64,000 bases of DNA from Lamellibrachia columna. Its lineage: Eukaryota > Annelida > Polychaeta > Sabellida > Siboglinidae. The translations under genes were made by a program, and so were the position numbers. The notes below the pieces were generated by a model. It searched no databases and was not told where the DNA came from. It worked only from the letters and a program-made list of their open reading frames with translations. How positions within the stretch are numbered: position 1 is the first letter of the stretch; each line of letters opens with the position of its first letter. Below are positions 11,570 to 22,449 of the stretch, in pieces. The DNA is taken from the NCBI GenBank assembly GCA_963662155.1, contig OY759272.1, positions 49,373,566 through 49,437,565 on the forward strand, in the 5' to 3' direction.

Positions 11570-14188
11570 CTATGTGTAGCCCGCCCTTATCAGATATCTG
11601 TCAATTCTATTTTTAAACATATTCACAATACTAGCATTAACACAATCATTTGGCAGTTTGTTCCATTCATTTATCACCCTCTGTGAGAAAGAGTACTTTC
11701 TCATGTCCAACCTACACTGCTCCTTAACTAATGCTGCTTTGTGACCTCTGGTTCTACTGCCTTCTTTAAGTTTGAAGAACATATTCCTATCAACATCCTC
11801 ATAACCGTTCACTATTTTAAACACTTCTATTTGGTCTCCTCTTAGTCTCCTGGTCTCTAGTGTTGTCAAACCACACTGTAATAAGCGACTTTCGTAACTA
11901 AGGTCTCTTAATTCTGGAATCATTTTAGTTGCTCTTCGTTGTATTCTTTCTAGCTTGTCTATGTCTTTTTTACGATATGGCCTCCATGCTTGAATACAAT
12001 ATTCCAAATGTGGTCTAACTATTGCTTTGTACAGGGGTACAATTAGATGTTTCTCCTTATATGTGATAGTTCTCCTAATTAGCCCTAGACTTTGATTTCC
12101 TTTCGAAGCAGCAATCCCACATTGCTCTGAAAGTTTCATGTCAGCACTAAATGTTACTCCTAAATCCTTTTCTTGTGTGGTTCTACCTAGTACAGCATCC
12201 CCCATTTTATATTCCTCGTCCATATTTCCATGTCCTATGTGTATACATTTACACTTCCCAAAATTGAATAACATTTGCCATTTTTCTGACCATTTAACAA
12301 ATTTTTCTAGATCATCCTGTAAACTTTGTTTATCTGTATCATTAGTAACCTTTCTGAATACTTTTGTGTCATCTGCAAATTTGAGTACTTTGCTAGATAT
12401 GTCATCCTCCAGATCATTTATAAATATTAAAAACAGTATAGGGCCTAATACTGATCCCTGTGGTACCCCACTCAAAACAGATTTCCAGTTTGAAATCTCA
12501 CCATCTACTATTACTCTCTGTCTTCTGTGTGTAAGCCATTTTTCTATCCAGTTGATTACATCATTGCCTATACCATGGGCTTTTAGTTTAAGTAACAATC
12601 TTTGATGTGGCACTTTATCGAAAGCTTTCTGAAAATCTAAGTAGACAACATCCACTGGTGACCCGTCATCTACCCACTTTGTAATTTCTTCCAAAAAACA
12701 TAAGAGATTGGTTAGACATGACCTTGCTTTTAGGAATCCATGTTGAGATGTATTTATTAATTTATGTTTTACAAGGAATTCCACCATGTGGTCTCTAATT
12801 AATGTTTCGAGTAATTTACATACAACTGATGTTAAACTCACTGGTCTGTAATTTTCTGGCTTCTTCCTCGATCCCTTCTTAAATAGCGGCGTAATGTTTG
12901 CTTCTTTCCATTCTGAAGGAACTATTCCTTCTTCTAGTGACAAGTTAAACAATTTTGCAAGTGGTGTACTAATTTGCTCAACAAGTTCCTTAAGCAGTTT
13001 TGGTGGTATCCCATCAACTCCAGGTGATTTATTATCTTTCATCTTCTTAATTTTCTTTGCTATCATTTCAGGAGTTACAAATAACTGCCCTAAATGTTCT
13101 GATTTATTGCCCTCAAATTTAGTCAATGGAACTGGAAGTGAGCTGATATCTTCTGTGGTAAAAACTGAGCTGAAATACTCATTCAGGACCTCTGCCATTT
13201 GGAACCCGTCTGAAATTATGTTTTCACTGTTGTTTTCCAGTGGTCCGACCTTATCTCGAACTTTCTGTTTACTCCTTACATAAGCATAGAAACTCTTGCT
13301 GTCATTTTTTATATTACCTGCCAATTTTTGTTCAAAGGTTCTTTTAGATTTTCTAATTTCAGTTGTAGCTAGGTTAAGTGCCTCTTTGTAGTTTGTGTAG
13401 TCTTCTACATTTCCAGTGTGTCTATAGACCCTACACAGCATCTGTTTGTGAGCAATTTTTCTAATAGCTTCTTTTGACAGGTGTTTTTTCCTGGACCTTT
13501 TCCCTTGTTTTCTTAATGGAACAAATTTCTCAATAATGCCCTCAATCTCATATTTTAAACAAGTCCAGCATTCTGTTGCTGTCTTGTTCTTCAGCAAGTT
13601 ATTCCAATCTATATTTGCTAGATATGTTCTCATCACTTTATATTTGCCTTTGTTGAAGTTCCTCCTCCATTGTTTTTTATATGTATTCCCTGTTTTTACT
13701 TTTATATTAAAATGGATTTGGTTATGGTCACTTGAACCCAAAGGTTCGTGTACTTTAACATTGTCAACTAGTTCATTTTGAGAAGACAAAATTAAATCTA
13801 ACACATTCCCACCTCTGGTTGGTTCCAAGACATGTTGAGTAAGGAAACAATCTTGTGTTAGAAGTAGAAACTGATGGTCGTCACCTCCAGCACTCTCTAA
13901 TGATTCCCACTGTATATGGCCATGGTTAAAATCACCCATTATAACACATTCTCCCTTGCTCACCTCCCTTATCGCATTTTGTAATTTTACATCTTCCTCT
14001 TGTCCTATGTTAGGACTACGATAAACTACTCCTATTGTTAATGTTGAGTTCCTGGTAACTATGTTACACCAAATTGCTTCCACACTATCTGCTTCACTTT
14101 TCAGTGTTATTTCATATGCTTGGATAGATTCTTTAATATATAAAATTACTCCACCTCCCCTTCTTACTCGTCTATCCTTCCTAAACAT
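11570..14188 (-). CDS. LINE ORF2: APE endonuclease and reverse transcriptase, 872 codons open
   Basis: The product would nick target DNA and reverse-transcribe the element RNA at the nick. Endonuclease features: RRGGGVILYIKESI at the start, VVYRSPN, GDFNHGHIQWES near residue 86, and SDHNQIHF near residue 153. RT features: YRPVSLTSVVCKLLE near 446, SQHGFLKARSCLTN, VVYLDFQKAFDKVPH, GVPQGSVLGPILF, and the catalytic box FADDTKVF near 604. The tail includes HLEYCIQAWRPY and VNMFKNRIDRYL. The frame begins inside the endonuclease: upstream in the same frame, homologous sequence (DIDPHVIGIT, then a stop, then SWANED) is cut off by one nonsense codon near 14243, where copy 58118-61449 has a glutamate codon. 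Translation from this point would lack the N-terminal catalytic asparagine/glutamate region, so the copy is probably inactive. Confidence 0.88.
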   Translation of the reverse strand: MFRKDRRVRRGGGVILYIKESIQAYEITLKSEADSVEAIWCNIVTRNSTLTIGVVYRSPNIGQEEDVKLQNAIREVSKGECVIMGDFNHGHIQWESLESAGGDDHQFLLLTQDCFLTQHVLEPTRGGNVLDLILSSQNELVDNVKVHEPLGSSDHNQIHFNIKVKTGNTYKKQWRRNFNKGKYKVMRTYLANIDWNNLLKNKTATECWTCLKYEIEGIIEKFVPLRKQGKRSRKKHLSKEAIRKIAHKQMLCRVYRHTGNVEDYTNYKEALNLATTEIRKSKRTFEQKLAGNIKNDSKSFYAYVRSKQKVRDKVGPLENNSENIISDGFQMAEVLNEYFSSVFTTEDISSLPVPLTKFEGNKSEHLGQLFVTPEMIAKKIKKMKDNKSPGVDGIPPKLLKELVEQISTPLAKLFNLSLEEGIVPSEWKEANITPLFKKGSRKKPENYRPVSLTSVVCKLLETLIRDHMVEFLVKHKLINTSQHGFLKARSCLTNLLCFLEEITKWVDDGSPVDVVYLDFQKAFDKVPHQRLLLKLKAHGIGNDVINWIEKWLTHRRQRVIVDGEISNWKSVLSGVPQGSVLGPILFLIFINDLEDDISSKVLKFADDTKVFRKVTNDTDKQSLQDDLEKFVKWSEKWQMLFNFGKCKCIHIGHGNMDEEYKMGDAVLGRTTQEKDLGVTFSADMKLSEQCGIAASKGNQSLGLIRRTITYKEKHLIVPLYKAIVRPHLEYCIQAWRPYRKKDIDKLERIQRRATKMIPELRDLSYESRLLQCGLTTLETRRLRGDQIEVFKIVNGYEDVDRNMFFKLKEGSRTRGHKAALVKEQCRLDMRKYSFSQRVINEWNKLPNDCVNASIVNMFKNRIDRYLIRAGYT

Positions 14189-14488
14189 TACATAGCCTGG
14201 CAGTGCTAACTCAGCATCTACTATATCTTCATTTGCCCATGATTATGTGATGCCTATTACATGAGGATCAATATCTGCTACCATAATGTCTAACTCACTT
14301 TTTTTATTTACTATGCTCCTGGCATTTAAGCATACACATTTAAGTTCATTGTCCGAAATTATTGGTGAACATTTCTTTGGATGTGTATTTGTAGTAGTAC
14401 TCCTTTGAGTTTTCTCTGTCAGTTCCCCCCGCGCATCTAGTTTAAATAATTTATGGTACCTGTGCCCTCGTCGACAACTCTGACAAAC

Positions 14489-15244
14489 TCACACGAGAAC
14501 AGCACCTCCCGTGCCACCACCCATGACTTGTCCTGCCTTCTCTGCTATATCCTCTACTTTTGCCCCTGGTAGGCATACTGTTATGTCATCTCCTCTATTT
14601 ACAATTTTATCCACTTTCCTAATGATGGAATCCCCCATAAATACCCGGGCTTTCCTCGCTTTCCCCTGTGATACTACATCAGCAAAGCTCCTTTCCTGTT
14701 GCACACTACTAGTATGCCCCCTTTCTCTCATATCATCAACCTTTACTGTCTTACCACCTGGCAATCCCTCTCCACTCACCTGCTTACCTCTCTTTTGTTG
14801 CATACTCTGCCTTCTGTCATCTTTCTTCTTCTGATCCACAGTCTTATCCTTTTCTCTGCTCTCGTTATCCTCGACCATCCTGCCACCTGACAATCCCTCT
14901 TCACTCACTCGGTTATCTTCCTTTTGTTGCACATTCTTCCTTTTTCCATCTTTCTTCTTACCAGCTTTCTCCCTCACATTGCCACTGCTCTCCTTGTTCT
15001 CACCACCCCTGTTCTCCTCGTTTTCACTACCTCTGCTCTCCTCGTTCTCACCGCCTCTGCTCTCCTCGGTCTCACCACCTCTGCTCTCCTCAGTCTCACC
15101 ATCTCTGCTCTCCTCGGTAATGGTTGATTGTGTTCGACAGTAGAACAATATCGTCAGCAAAATCAATATCACTTTGGACCTTTGCAGGATGCCTTCTGCT
15201 ATGCCGAGGGTCGAATGTAAATCCTGGTGCTGTGTCATCTTCAC
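14489..15244 (-). pseudogene. LINE ORF1, SGNH-esterase type, internally deleted
   Basis: The 251-codon frame has a charged, repetitive N-terminal half (EESRGGE/EESRDGE repeats, about residues 43-85, 30 bp each) and then SFADVVSQGKARKARVFMGDSIIRK, the block I GDS of an SGNH hydrolase, and ITVCLPGAKVEDIAEKAG. It breaks after GGAVLV and resumes in sequence equivalent to the end of ORF1 (KLFKLDARGE), so blocks III-V (GTNN, DGLHLSGKG) are missing; they can be compared in the copy at 60300-61025. The first 40 residues (a hydrophobic segment, VILILLTILFYC) may come from another reading of the 5' region. ORF1 esterases of CR1-type LINEs are thought to bind RNA or membranes; this one is broken. Confidence 0.7.
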
Positions 15245-15739
15245 CTATCATCATTATTGTCTACACTGAGACTAGTATAACGTTCACATGTATGCCATAG
15301 TATGCCATGCATGGGTATTATGTTGAATGCACAAATGTACGGGACTTTATGTATATTAGTCAGGTTATATCTGTGAAATAAATGTAAAACTGTTGTGTTC
15401 TACTTCTAGCGATATGTTAGTAATTGTGAAGCCATAATTTGTTAGTTGTCATTGTATTTCTTTTGTGTCAAATGTATGTATGAAACCATATCTGAGTATG
15501 TCTTAGAATATTACAGCATAGCGTTTGTAATTATAGCATAAGCTATATCATATAAAATTTTTTATACATTAGTACAGCTTTCAAATATACAATAACTGAG
15601 GTTGTATTTGAATTAGGATTATGCTGTCAATGCATTGTTATGATTGTTAGCATGATATTACAAAAAGTCTCATTATGACTACACTCTCGGTGTCTAAGAA
15701 TGTGTCTAAAAATACCAGAGTATCTTCCTAAAACCCAAG
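15245..15739. other. AT-rich spacer, nothing recognised
   Basis: No open frame longer than background, no repeat shared with other parts of the window, and no RNA gene features seen. Confidence 0.5.
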
Positions 15740-15786
15740 TGTTTTGAAAATTTGAATTGCGTAAAGAGAGGTGTATGTATCTACAT

Positions 15787-17185
15787 TAGTGCCCTGCGCG
15801 GGCCGGGCTTTGGGTCCAAGCCCGGCCCGCAGACCGGGCCTCTACATAATTTTGTGGGCCGGGCCCGGGCCTACATATTGCGGGCCCGGGCCGGGCCTGG
15901 GCTGAACAAAAATTTAAACACATCGGGCTTGGGCCGGGCTTGGGCCTAGTGTGAGCGTGCCGGACTTGGACTGGGCCTGGACAAAAAATATTCATACAAA
16001 ACCCAGATTATTAATTTTATTATTAATAAAAACTGATTATAAATTGTTCACAAAATATTTGCATACAAAGACATTTGTTCATGGGGCATTTGTTCAAATT
16101 TTTTTAATTGTAGATTCTTGTTTCAATTAATTATTCAAGTATTGTATCATTATTGCTGAGTATAAACAGGGTGTTGTATTCTCTAGGTTTGTAAATACTA
16201 TGTGTATGACTTTGTACACCTGCATAATGCATTGCATAGTATTGCATATAATGCATACACAGTACACACATTACACAGTACATATTACTACTAGATAGTA
16301 CATAGCACATACAGATGTTACAGATGCATACTTTTGGCATGAATGTAGTCTTTTGCCCCATACCAGGCCACTTAAGTTCACTTGGCTGGAAGCAGCCAGC
16401 CCCAAATGTTTACTTTAGACTTATTTGCAGAGGCAATCAAGCCATGATTAACCATCAACTTATCACCCTTTGACCCAACCAGTGGACATTCTATTGTCTA
16501 GGTCTTCCCTCCAAAAATTGCCCGCCTGAATGACCAGCCCACTGGCCACTACCCAGTAGTGCCAGTTGGTAATTGGTATTTTTCAATTGTGTGAACTAGT
16601 GTCTACTATTTAGTGTCTACAATTTCCCCATTACTGATTCATTCACACTTGTACTAATTCACACATGTCTGAACCTGATCTGTCTCAGGCTAGTGACTGC
16701 AGGCCTGCTGGAAATGCCACTGTGTGTCAGTGCCAGTGGATGACATTTAATTGAAATATCAATTAAAGCCAAATTAACTGCCCTTACTTGTAACATTAAT
16801 TAATAAAATTATGTTAACTTAGTTCAGCTAATTCAATTAACAACTTAAATTGGGGTTATGGCTTGCATTAGGGTTAAGGAGAATAATAACAAGTCTGTTT
16901 TACAGTTTATTTGCGTTTCGTCTTTCTTATAAGATTATAAGTTGATCATCTCTAAACTTAGCGGGCTGCGGGCTTACCCATCTTTGGCCCGTGGCTATGG
17001 GCCTGAAACTTCCGGGCCTGGGCCAAACATTCGCGGTCTGGGTTGGGCCGGGTCTGTGCCTAAATTCTGGTTTGCGGGCCTGGGCCAGGCTTGAAAAATT
17101 TGTGCGGGCCTGGGCCGAGCCTGGACTCTAACTGCTAATTGCGGGCCGGGCTTGGGCTCAAATTATAGGCCCGCACAGGGCACTA
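15787..17185. mobile_element. Non-autonomous hAT-like element with GC-rich inverted ends
   Basis: The ends are inverted repeats: TAGTGCCCTGCGCGGGCC at the left and GGCCCGCACAGGGCACTA at the right, followed inward by GC-rich GGGCCGGGC-type subterminal repeats on both sides. The flanks are ATCTACAT (15779-15786) and ATCTACAC (17186-17193), an 8-bp target duplication with one mismatch, as expected for hAT. Removing the element and one flank restores an open endonuclease reading (GVCIYTHDSLG) of the host LINE. The AT-rich interior (15990-16930) has no transposase, so it must have moved with enzyme supplied in trans. Confidence 0.88.
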
Positions 17186-17520
17186 ATCTACACACATGAT
17201 TCTCTTGGGGCCACTGAATGCAGAGAAATGACCGGCACAAACGGAGATGAGACCGTATGGTGCGAAGCCAAACTGATGAGAAATTACTGATCGGCTGTAT
17301 CTATAGATCACCAAACAGTAATGTCACAAATGATGCAAAGATAAATGATACATTGAAAAAAGCAAACATTCTAGGTTTCTCGCATGTACTGATATTTGGT
17401 GACCTGAACCATCCAAGCCTCAATTGGCGTGATAACACTTCACCACCTGATGGCAACCACCAATTTTTTAAGCACCATCTTCATGGACGCTGTCCGGGAA
17501 TCCTTCCGGACCGAGAATGT

Positions 17521-17750
17521 GACCGAGCCCACTATAGAGGAAACAACACGAGCCCACTCACTACAGAGGAAACAACACGAGCCCACTCACTACAGAGGAA
17601 ACAACACGAGCCCACTCACTACAGAGGAAACAACACGAGCCCACTCACTACAGAGGAAACAACACGAGCCCACTCACTACAGAGGAAACAACACGAGCCC
17701 ACTCACTACAGAGGAAACAACACGAGCCCACTCACCATAGAGGAAACAAC
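17521..17750 (+). repeat. 29-bp minisatellite within the LINE endonuclease region, about 8 units
   Basis: The unit CTCACTACAGAGGAAACAAC plus ACGAGCCCA repeats about eight times with almost no divergence. The flanking coding sequence (VTEPT... and ...RGNNTPNTLDLIFTNEEG) shows that it grew from a site in the LINE endonuclease ORF. Since 29 is not a multiple of 3, the array cycles through all frames and destroys the ORF. Confidence 0.92.
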
Positions 17751-18261
17751 ACACCAAACACACTCGATCTGATATTCACCAACGAAGAGGGCATGCTCGA
17801 GAAACTCAAGTACCTGGCACAAATAGGAAAGAGCCACCATTCACTACTGAATTTCAACTTACTACACCAAGTCCACCAAACCTAGGGTCGACATATACAT
17901 TATATGACAAAGGAAATTACAAAGAAATGAGAAATATGATGACCTAGGAACTGGAATGAAGATTTAAGAGATAAATCAACAGAGCAATGCTGGATAATCC
18001 TTGAGGAATGCATCCAACAAACATATACCAAAATGCACAATGGGAAGTAAAGCAAGAAAAGCCAGACCACTTTGGACAAATACCAAGACAATCACGGCAG
18101 TCAAGAGAAAGTCTGAGGCATATATGCTATACCGTGAGACCAGAAATGAACAGCACTACATTGAATATAGAAGAGCATTAAACAGAGTCAAGACAGAGTT
18201 GAGAAAGGCAGTCCGAAATTTCGAGAGACAGATAGCCAGGGAAGTTAAGGCCATTCCCAAA

Positions 18262-19520
18262 GCTTTCTACAAGTACGCCAGGTCAAAGACGAAGACTTTC
18301 TACAAGTACGCCATGTTAAAGACTAATACTTTCTACAAGTACACCAGGTCAAAGACGAAGACTTTCTACAAGTACGCCAGTTCAAAGACGAAGACTTTCT
18401 ACAAGTACGCCAGGTCAAAGACGAAGACTTTCTACAAGTATGCCAGGTCAAAGACGAAGACTTTCTACAAGTACGCCAGTTCAAAGACGAAGACTTTCTA
18501 CAAGTACGCCAGGTCAAAGACGAAGACTTTCTACAAGTACGCCAGGTCAAAGACGAAGACTTTCTACAAGTACGCCAGGTCAAAGACGAAGACTTTCTAC
18601 AAGTACGCCAGTTCAAAGACGAAGACTTTCTACAAGTACGCCAGGTCAAAGACGAAGACTTTCTACAAGTACGCCAGGTCAAAGACGAAGACTTTCTACA
18701 AGTACGCCAGGTCAAAGACGAAGACTTTCTACAAGTACGCCAGTTCAAAGACGAAGACTTTCTACAAGTACGCCAGGTCAAAGACGAAGACTTTCTACAA
18801 GTACGCCAGGTCAAAGACGAAGACTTTCTACAAGTACGCCAGGTCAAAGACGAAGACTTTCTACAAGTACGCCAGGTCAAAGACGAAGACTTTCTACAAG
18901 TACGCCAGGTCAAAGACGAAGACTTTCTACAAGTACGCCAGGTCAAAGACGAAGACTTTCTACAAGTACGCCAGTTCAAAGACGAAGACTTTCTACAAGT
19001 ATGCCAGGTCAAAGACGAAGACTTTCTACAAGTACGCCAGGTCAAAGACGAAGACTTTCTACAAGTACGCCAGGTCAAAGACGAAGACTTTCTACAAGTA
19101 CGCCAGTTCAAAGACGAAGACTTTCTACAAGTACGCCAGGTCAAAGACGAAGAATTTCTACAAGTACGCCAGTTCAAAGACGAAGACTTTCTACAAGTAC
19201 GCCAGTTCAAAGACGAAGACTTTCTACAAGTACGCCAGGTCAAAGACGAAGACTTTCTACAAGTACGCCAGGTCAAAGACGAAGACTTTCTACAAGTACG
19301 CCAGTTCAAAGACGAAGACTTTCTACAAGTACGCCAGTTCAAAGACGAAGACTTTCTACAAGTACGCCAGGTCAAAGACGAAGACTTTCTACAAGTACGC
19401 CAGTTCAAAGACGAAGACTTTCTACAAGTACGCCAGGTCAAAGACGAAGACTTTCTACAAGTACGCCAGGTCAAAGACGAAGACGTTCTACAAGTAGGCC
19501 AGGTCAAAGACGAAGACTAG
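18262..19520 (+). repeat. 33-bp minisatellite, about 38 units, derived from LINE coding sequence
   Basis: The unit TTTCTACAAGTACGCCAGGT plus CAAAGACGAAGAC (33 bp) repeats about 38 times over 1.26 kb with two main variants (CCAGGT and CCAGTT). It begins and ends in LINE sequence encoding KAFYKYARSKTK, a normally single motif between endonuclease and RT (compare SFYAYVRSKQKV in the other LINE). All three plus frames and one minus frame stay open, producing long artificial ORFs (TFYKYARSKTK, GQRRRLSTSTP, SLTWRTCRKSS). These are not genes. Confidence 0.95.
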
Positions 19521-21289
19521 TTCAGCAGTGGCTGATCTGGAGCGTCTGAATGGGACAATGACTAAGACTGATGTTGACAAAGCCGAAATACTCCATACCT
19601 TTTCACAAGTGTCTTCACCCTAGAAAGCCTTCAGAACATCCCCACATTTGAGAATAGACTGCACAACACAGAGCTGACTGACTTCCTGATCACAAACGAG
19701 GAAGTCGAGAAGATTGTGAAGACACTAAAGACTACAAAAACACCAGGACCGGATGGGCTCCATACACGTATTCTGGTTGAATTGACTGATGAGATAGTAG
19801 AACCTTTCCAAAAAAATATTCACCAAATCATTTGCTGAGTGGACTTTACCACAGCACTGGAAAGAGGGAAACATCACCCCCAATATTTAAGAAGGGCCAG
19901 AAACACTTGCCAGGAAACTACCGCCCTGTGAGTCTCACTTCTGTAGCCTGCAAGATGATGGAGAAGTTGGTTAGAAACGAAGTGATGGCGCACATGACAA
20001 GAAACAACCTACTGTCAAGTCTTCAGCATGGCTTCGTGCATGGACGCTCATGCACTACACAGCTACTTGAGGTAGACCCTGCTCTATGGACGGAAGTCAT
20101 AAAGCAGGGAGATAGTGTGGATGCAATTTACCTCGATTCTGCCGAAGCATTCGACACGGTCCCACACCAGAGGCTGCTGGTTAAGTTGGCATGATGCGGG
20201 ATAGGCGGCAAGGTGTTGCAATGGATTGGAGGGACGACGCCAACGTGTTCTCGTCAATGGGAGCAAATCGTCATGGTCTCGCGTCGCGAGCGGCATTCCG
20301 CAAGGAAGCGTGCTTGGGTCAATGCTTTTTGTCTGCTACATTAACGACATGCCTGATATGGTAGACTCACCTATTCACATGTTCGCTGATGATACTAAGA
20401 AATTCCGACAAATGACTGTTCAATCTGCCCAAGTAACACTGCAGGCAGACCTAAGAAAACCAGAAGTATGGACTAGAAAGTGGCAGCTTCGCTTCAATGA
20501 GGAGAAATGCAAAATTATGCATCTGAGACAATACAACCACCACTAAGACTATACTATAACCATTGGTGGAAAAGATACCACCGTGGGGGAGACCACAAAT
20601 GATAGAGACTTGGGGGTGCAAATAGACCGTGATTTAAAGTTTGATCAACAAGTGGAAATGGTAATAAACAAAGCCAACAAAATGCTAGGCCTTATAGGAA
20701 GATCATTTACATACCTGGATGGACCAACCATGAAAAACTAGACACGAGCCTGGTCAGACCTATTCTAGAATATGGCAATGTAGTCTGGGCCCCAACACTC
20801 AAGAGAGACCAACGGATGATTGAGAACGTTCAAATACGAACAACGAAGCTAGTCCCAGAACTGAGGAACCTCGAATATGTTGACAGGCTCAGGGCGCTTA
20901 AGCTGCCAAGCCTCTACTATAGAAGAGCAAGAGGAGACATGATTGAAACGTACAAATATCTCCATGGAATCTATAAAGTTGACAGAATGCTACTTGAGCT
21001 GGACAACAATAAGGTAACCAGGGGACACAGCCTGAAACTCAAGAAGGAACGCGTGACTGCAAGACAACGAAGGCATTACTTCAGGCACAGGGTAGTAAAC
21101 CAGTGGAACACCCTCGCAGAGCATGTAGTTTCGGCGCCCTTATTAAGTATGTTCAAATCAAGACTAGACAAATTCTGATGCGCTTACAGTTTTGATCAAA
21201 ATGATAACTTTCCACCCATGCGCACAAACAATTGTTAAGACCAGCTAATAGGTTACTAATGAATGCAGGAGCACCCATCCCAATAGGTT

Positions 21290-21960
21290 TCTTATTAAAC
21301 TGATGACACAGCTCTACTCAGTTTGCTGTTTAATGAAGAGACTGGCCACGGTCCCGTTGTAGAGGACTTTGTTGATTGGTGTGATAAATCGTGTATGTGC
21401 CTGAATGCAACAAAGATATGTGTATTGACTTCAGGAAAGACCCTCCATCTTAGACTGACACTGTCATCCACGAAAATAAGGTGGATGTAGTTGGCGAATA
21501 CAAATACCTCGGTACGATTATTGACAACATACTGCGGTGGGGCCGTCACTGTAGCGCTACGTATAAAAAGTGCCAGCAGCGTCTGTACTGTCTAAGGAAG
21601 CTTCGTTCCTTTCACACTGATAATACCATTTTGTCCATGTTTTATTAGTCGTTTAACCAGAGTGTTTTGACGTTTTCTTTTATCTGTTGGTTTGGGAACG
21701 TCAGACAAAAAGAAAAGAATAATCTGCAGCGAATTGTAAACATCAGCAGCAAAGTGACTGGTACGAAACAACTCTCACTGTTCTATATGAAAAGCAGGTA
21801 TTGCGGAAAGCCGCTCGCATTCTAGCTGACAACACGCATATTTTGCATGAGGAATACGTCCTTGTGCCGTCGTCGAGACGGTGTAGAACCGTTACATGCA
21901 AACCAAATAGAAAACGGCAATCGTTTATTCCTATGTTTGTTTGACTATTAAATGACACTT
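21290..21960 (+). pseudogene. Rex1/Babar-like LINE fragment (end of RT ORF)
   Basis: Read across two or three frameshifts, the plus strand gives DDTALLSLLFNEETGHGPVV, DWCDKSCMCLNATK, VDVVGEYKYLGTIIDNILRW, KKCQQRLYCLRKLRSFHTDN, ILSMFY, then FICWFGN and LQRIVNISSKVTGTKQLSL and the CKPNRKRQSFIPMF tail. The DD is the catalytic box. This KYLG / QQRLY-LRKL / CWFGN / LQRIV order is typical of Rex1/Babar elements. A second copy of the family lies at 37985-38748. The copy begins mid-RT and has stops. Confidence 0.7.
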
Positions 21961-22440
21961 CTCTCTAACGTTGCTTCTGAACCAGTCTTCTGTGCTTGTA
22001 GCTATACTGCTGACATTTATTATAAGGTTGTATGTGTTTGCGGGCGCGAATGCATGTGTGTGTGTGCGTGTTCTTTAGCAGTGTTTATATGTTGTTATTT
22101 ACTACATTCCACTATGATGCTATTTTATCTGTGATGCGACGACCACAATTGGGTTTTTCAATTGGGTTTATCATTATTATGTTTTAGAAACCGCTTGTGA
22201 TTATGTATATTCTAGTATTAGTGCTGCGCGAGATGATATTACGTGGACATACCAAAACAAGTGTTAGGTGTTTAAAAAGTAAGCTATGTCCACACTTCGT
22301 TAATTTCGTCTTCATCACTCCCGATATGTTGACGGTTTGTCTGCTAGTGGACTTCTAATCATTTAGTGTCGATGGTATTTCCATAATTGCGCCATGTTTT
22401 CGCAAAAACGACTATCTAACAACTTGTCCCTGCATACAAC
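21961..22440. other. Spacer after the Rex1-like fragment
   Basis: Contains the presumable 3' UTR of the Rex1-like copy and unassigned AT-rich sequence. No gene or repeat structure recognised. Confidence 0.4.
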
Positions 22441-22449
22441 TAGCCCCGG

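Larger units (their letters stand above)
11473..15244 (-). mobile_element. CR1-like LINE, near full length
   Basis: From right to left on the minus strand: an ORF1 with an SGNH-type block (15244-14489), a short spacer, ORF2 (endonuclease plus reverse transcriptase, 14188-11570), a short 3' UTR, and a terminus made of direct repeats (CTTGTTAAATCTTGTTAAA in element sense), typical of CR1/L2-type elements rather than a poly-A tail. It is the best-preserved LINE in the window. Damage seen: an internal deletion in ORF1 and a nonsense codon just upstream of the long ORF2 frame. Fragments of the same family occur at 895-1580, 3745-6120, 40230-41490, 42985-43425, 58118-61449 and 61880-61970. Confidence 0.9.
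15740..21178 (+). mobile_element. Second CR1-clade-like LINE, interrupted and decayed
   Basis: Reading through the insertions, the plus strand shows an endonuclease start (RGVCIYTHDSLGATE, split by the insert at 15787-17185), LLIGCIYRSPNSNVT, ILIFGDLNHPSLNW, then a linker (YRRALNRVKTELRKAVRNFE, 18170-18230), KAFYKYARSKTK (18260), KTTKTPGPDGLHTRILVEL (19730-19790), NYRPVSLTSVACKMMEKLV (19917), LQHGFVHGRSCTTQLLEV, AIYLDSAEAFDTVPHQRLL, GIPQGSVLGSMLF and MFADDTKKF (20378-20404), ending in LSMFKSRLDKF. Frameshifts occur near 17460, 19800, 20195-20230 and 20740, and stops are frequent. The sequence differs clearly from the 11473-15244 family. It is inactive. Confidence 0.85.

Noticed and set aside
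12138..13781. Plus-strand ORFs across 12138-13781 and 58085-59053
   Set aside because: Antisense shadows of the LINE ORF2 on the minus strand.
18001..19549. Long ORFs of 498, 369 and 394 codons
   Set aside because: They are readings of the 33-bp minisatellite in three frames, flanked by LINE coding sequence; several mutually overlapping open frames cannot all be genes.
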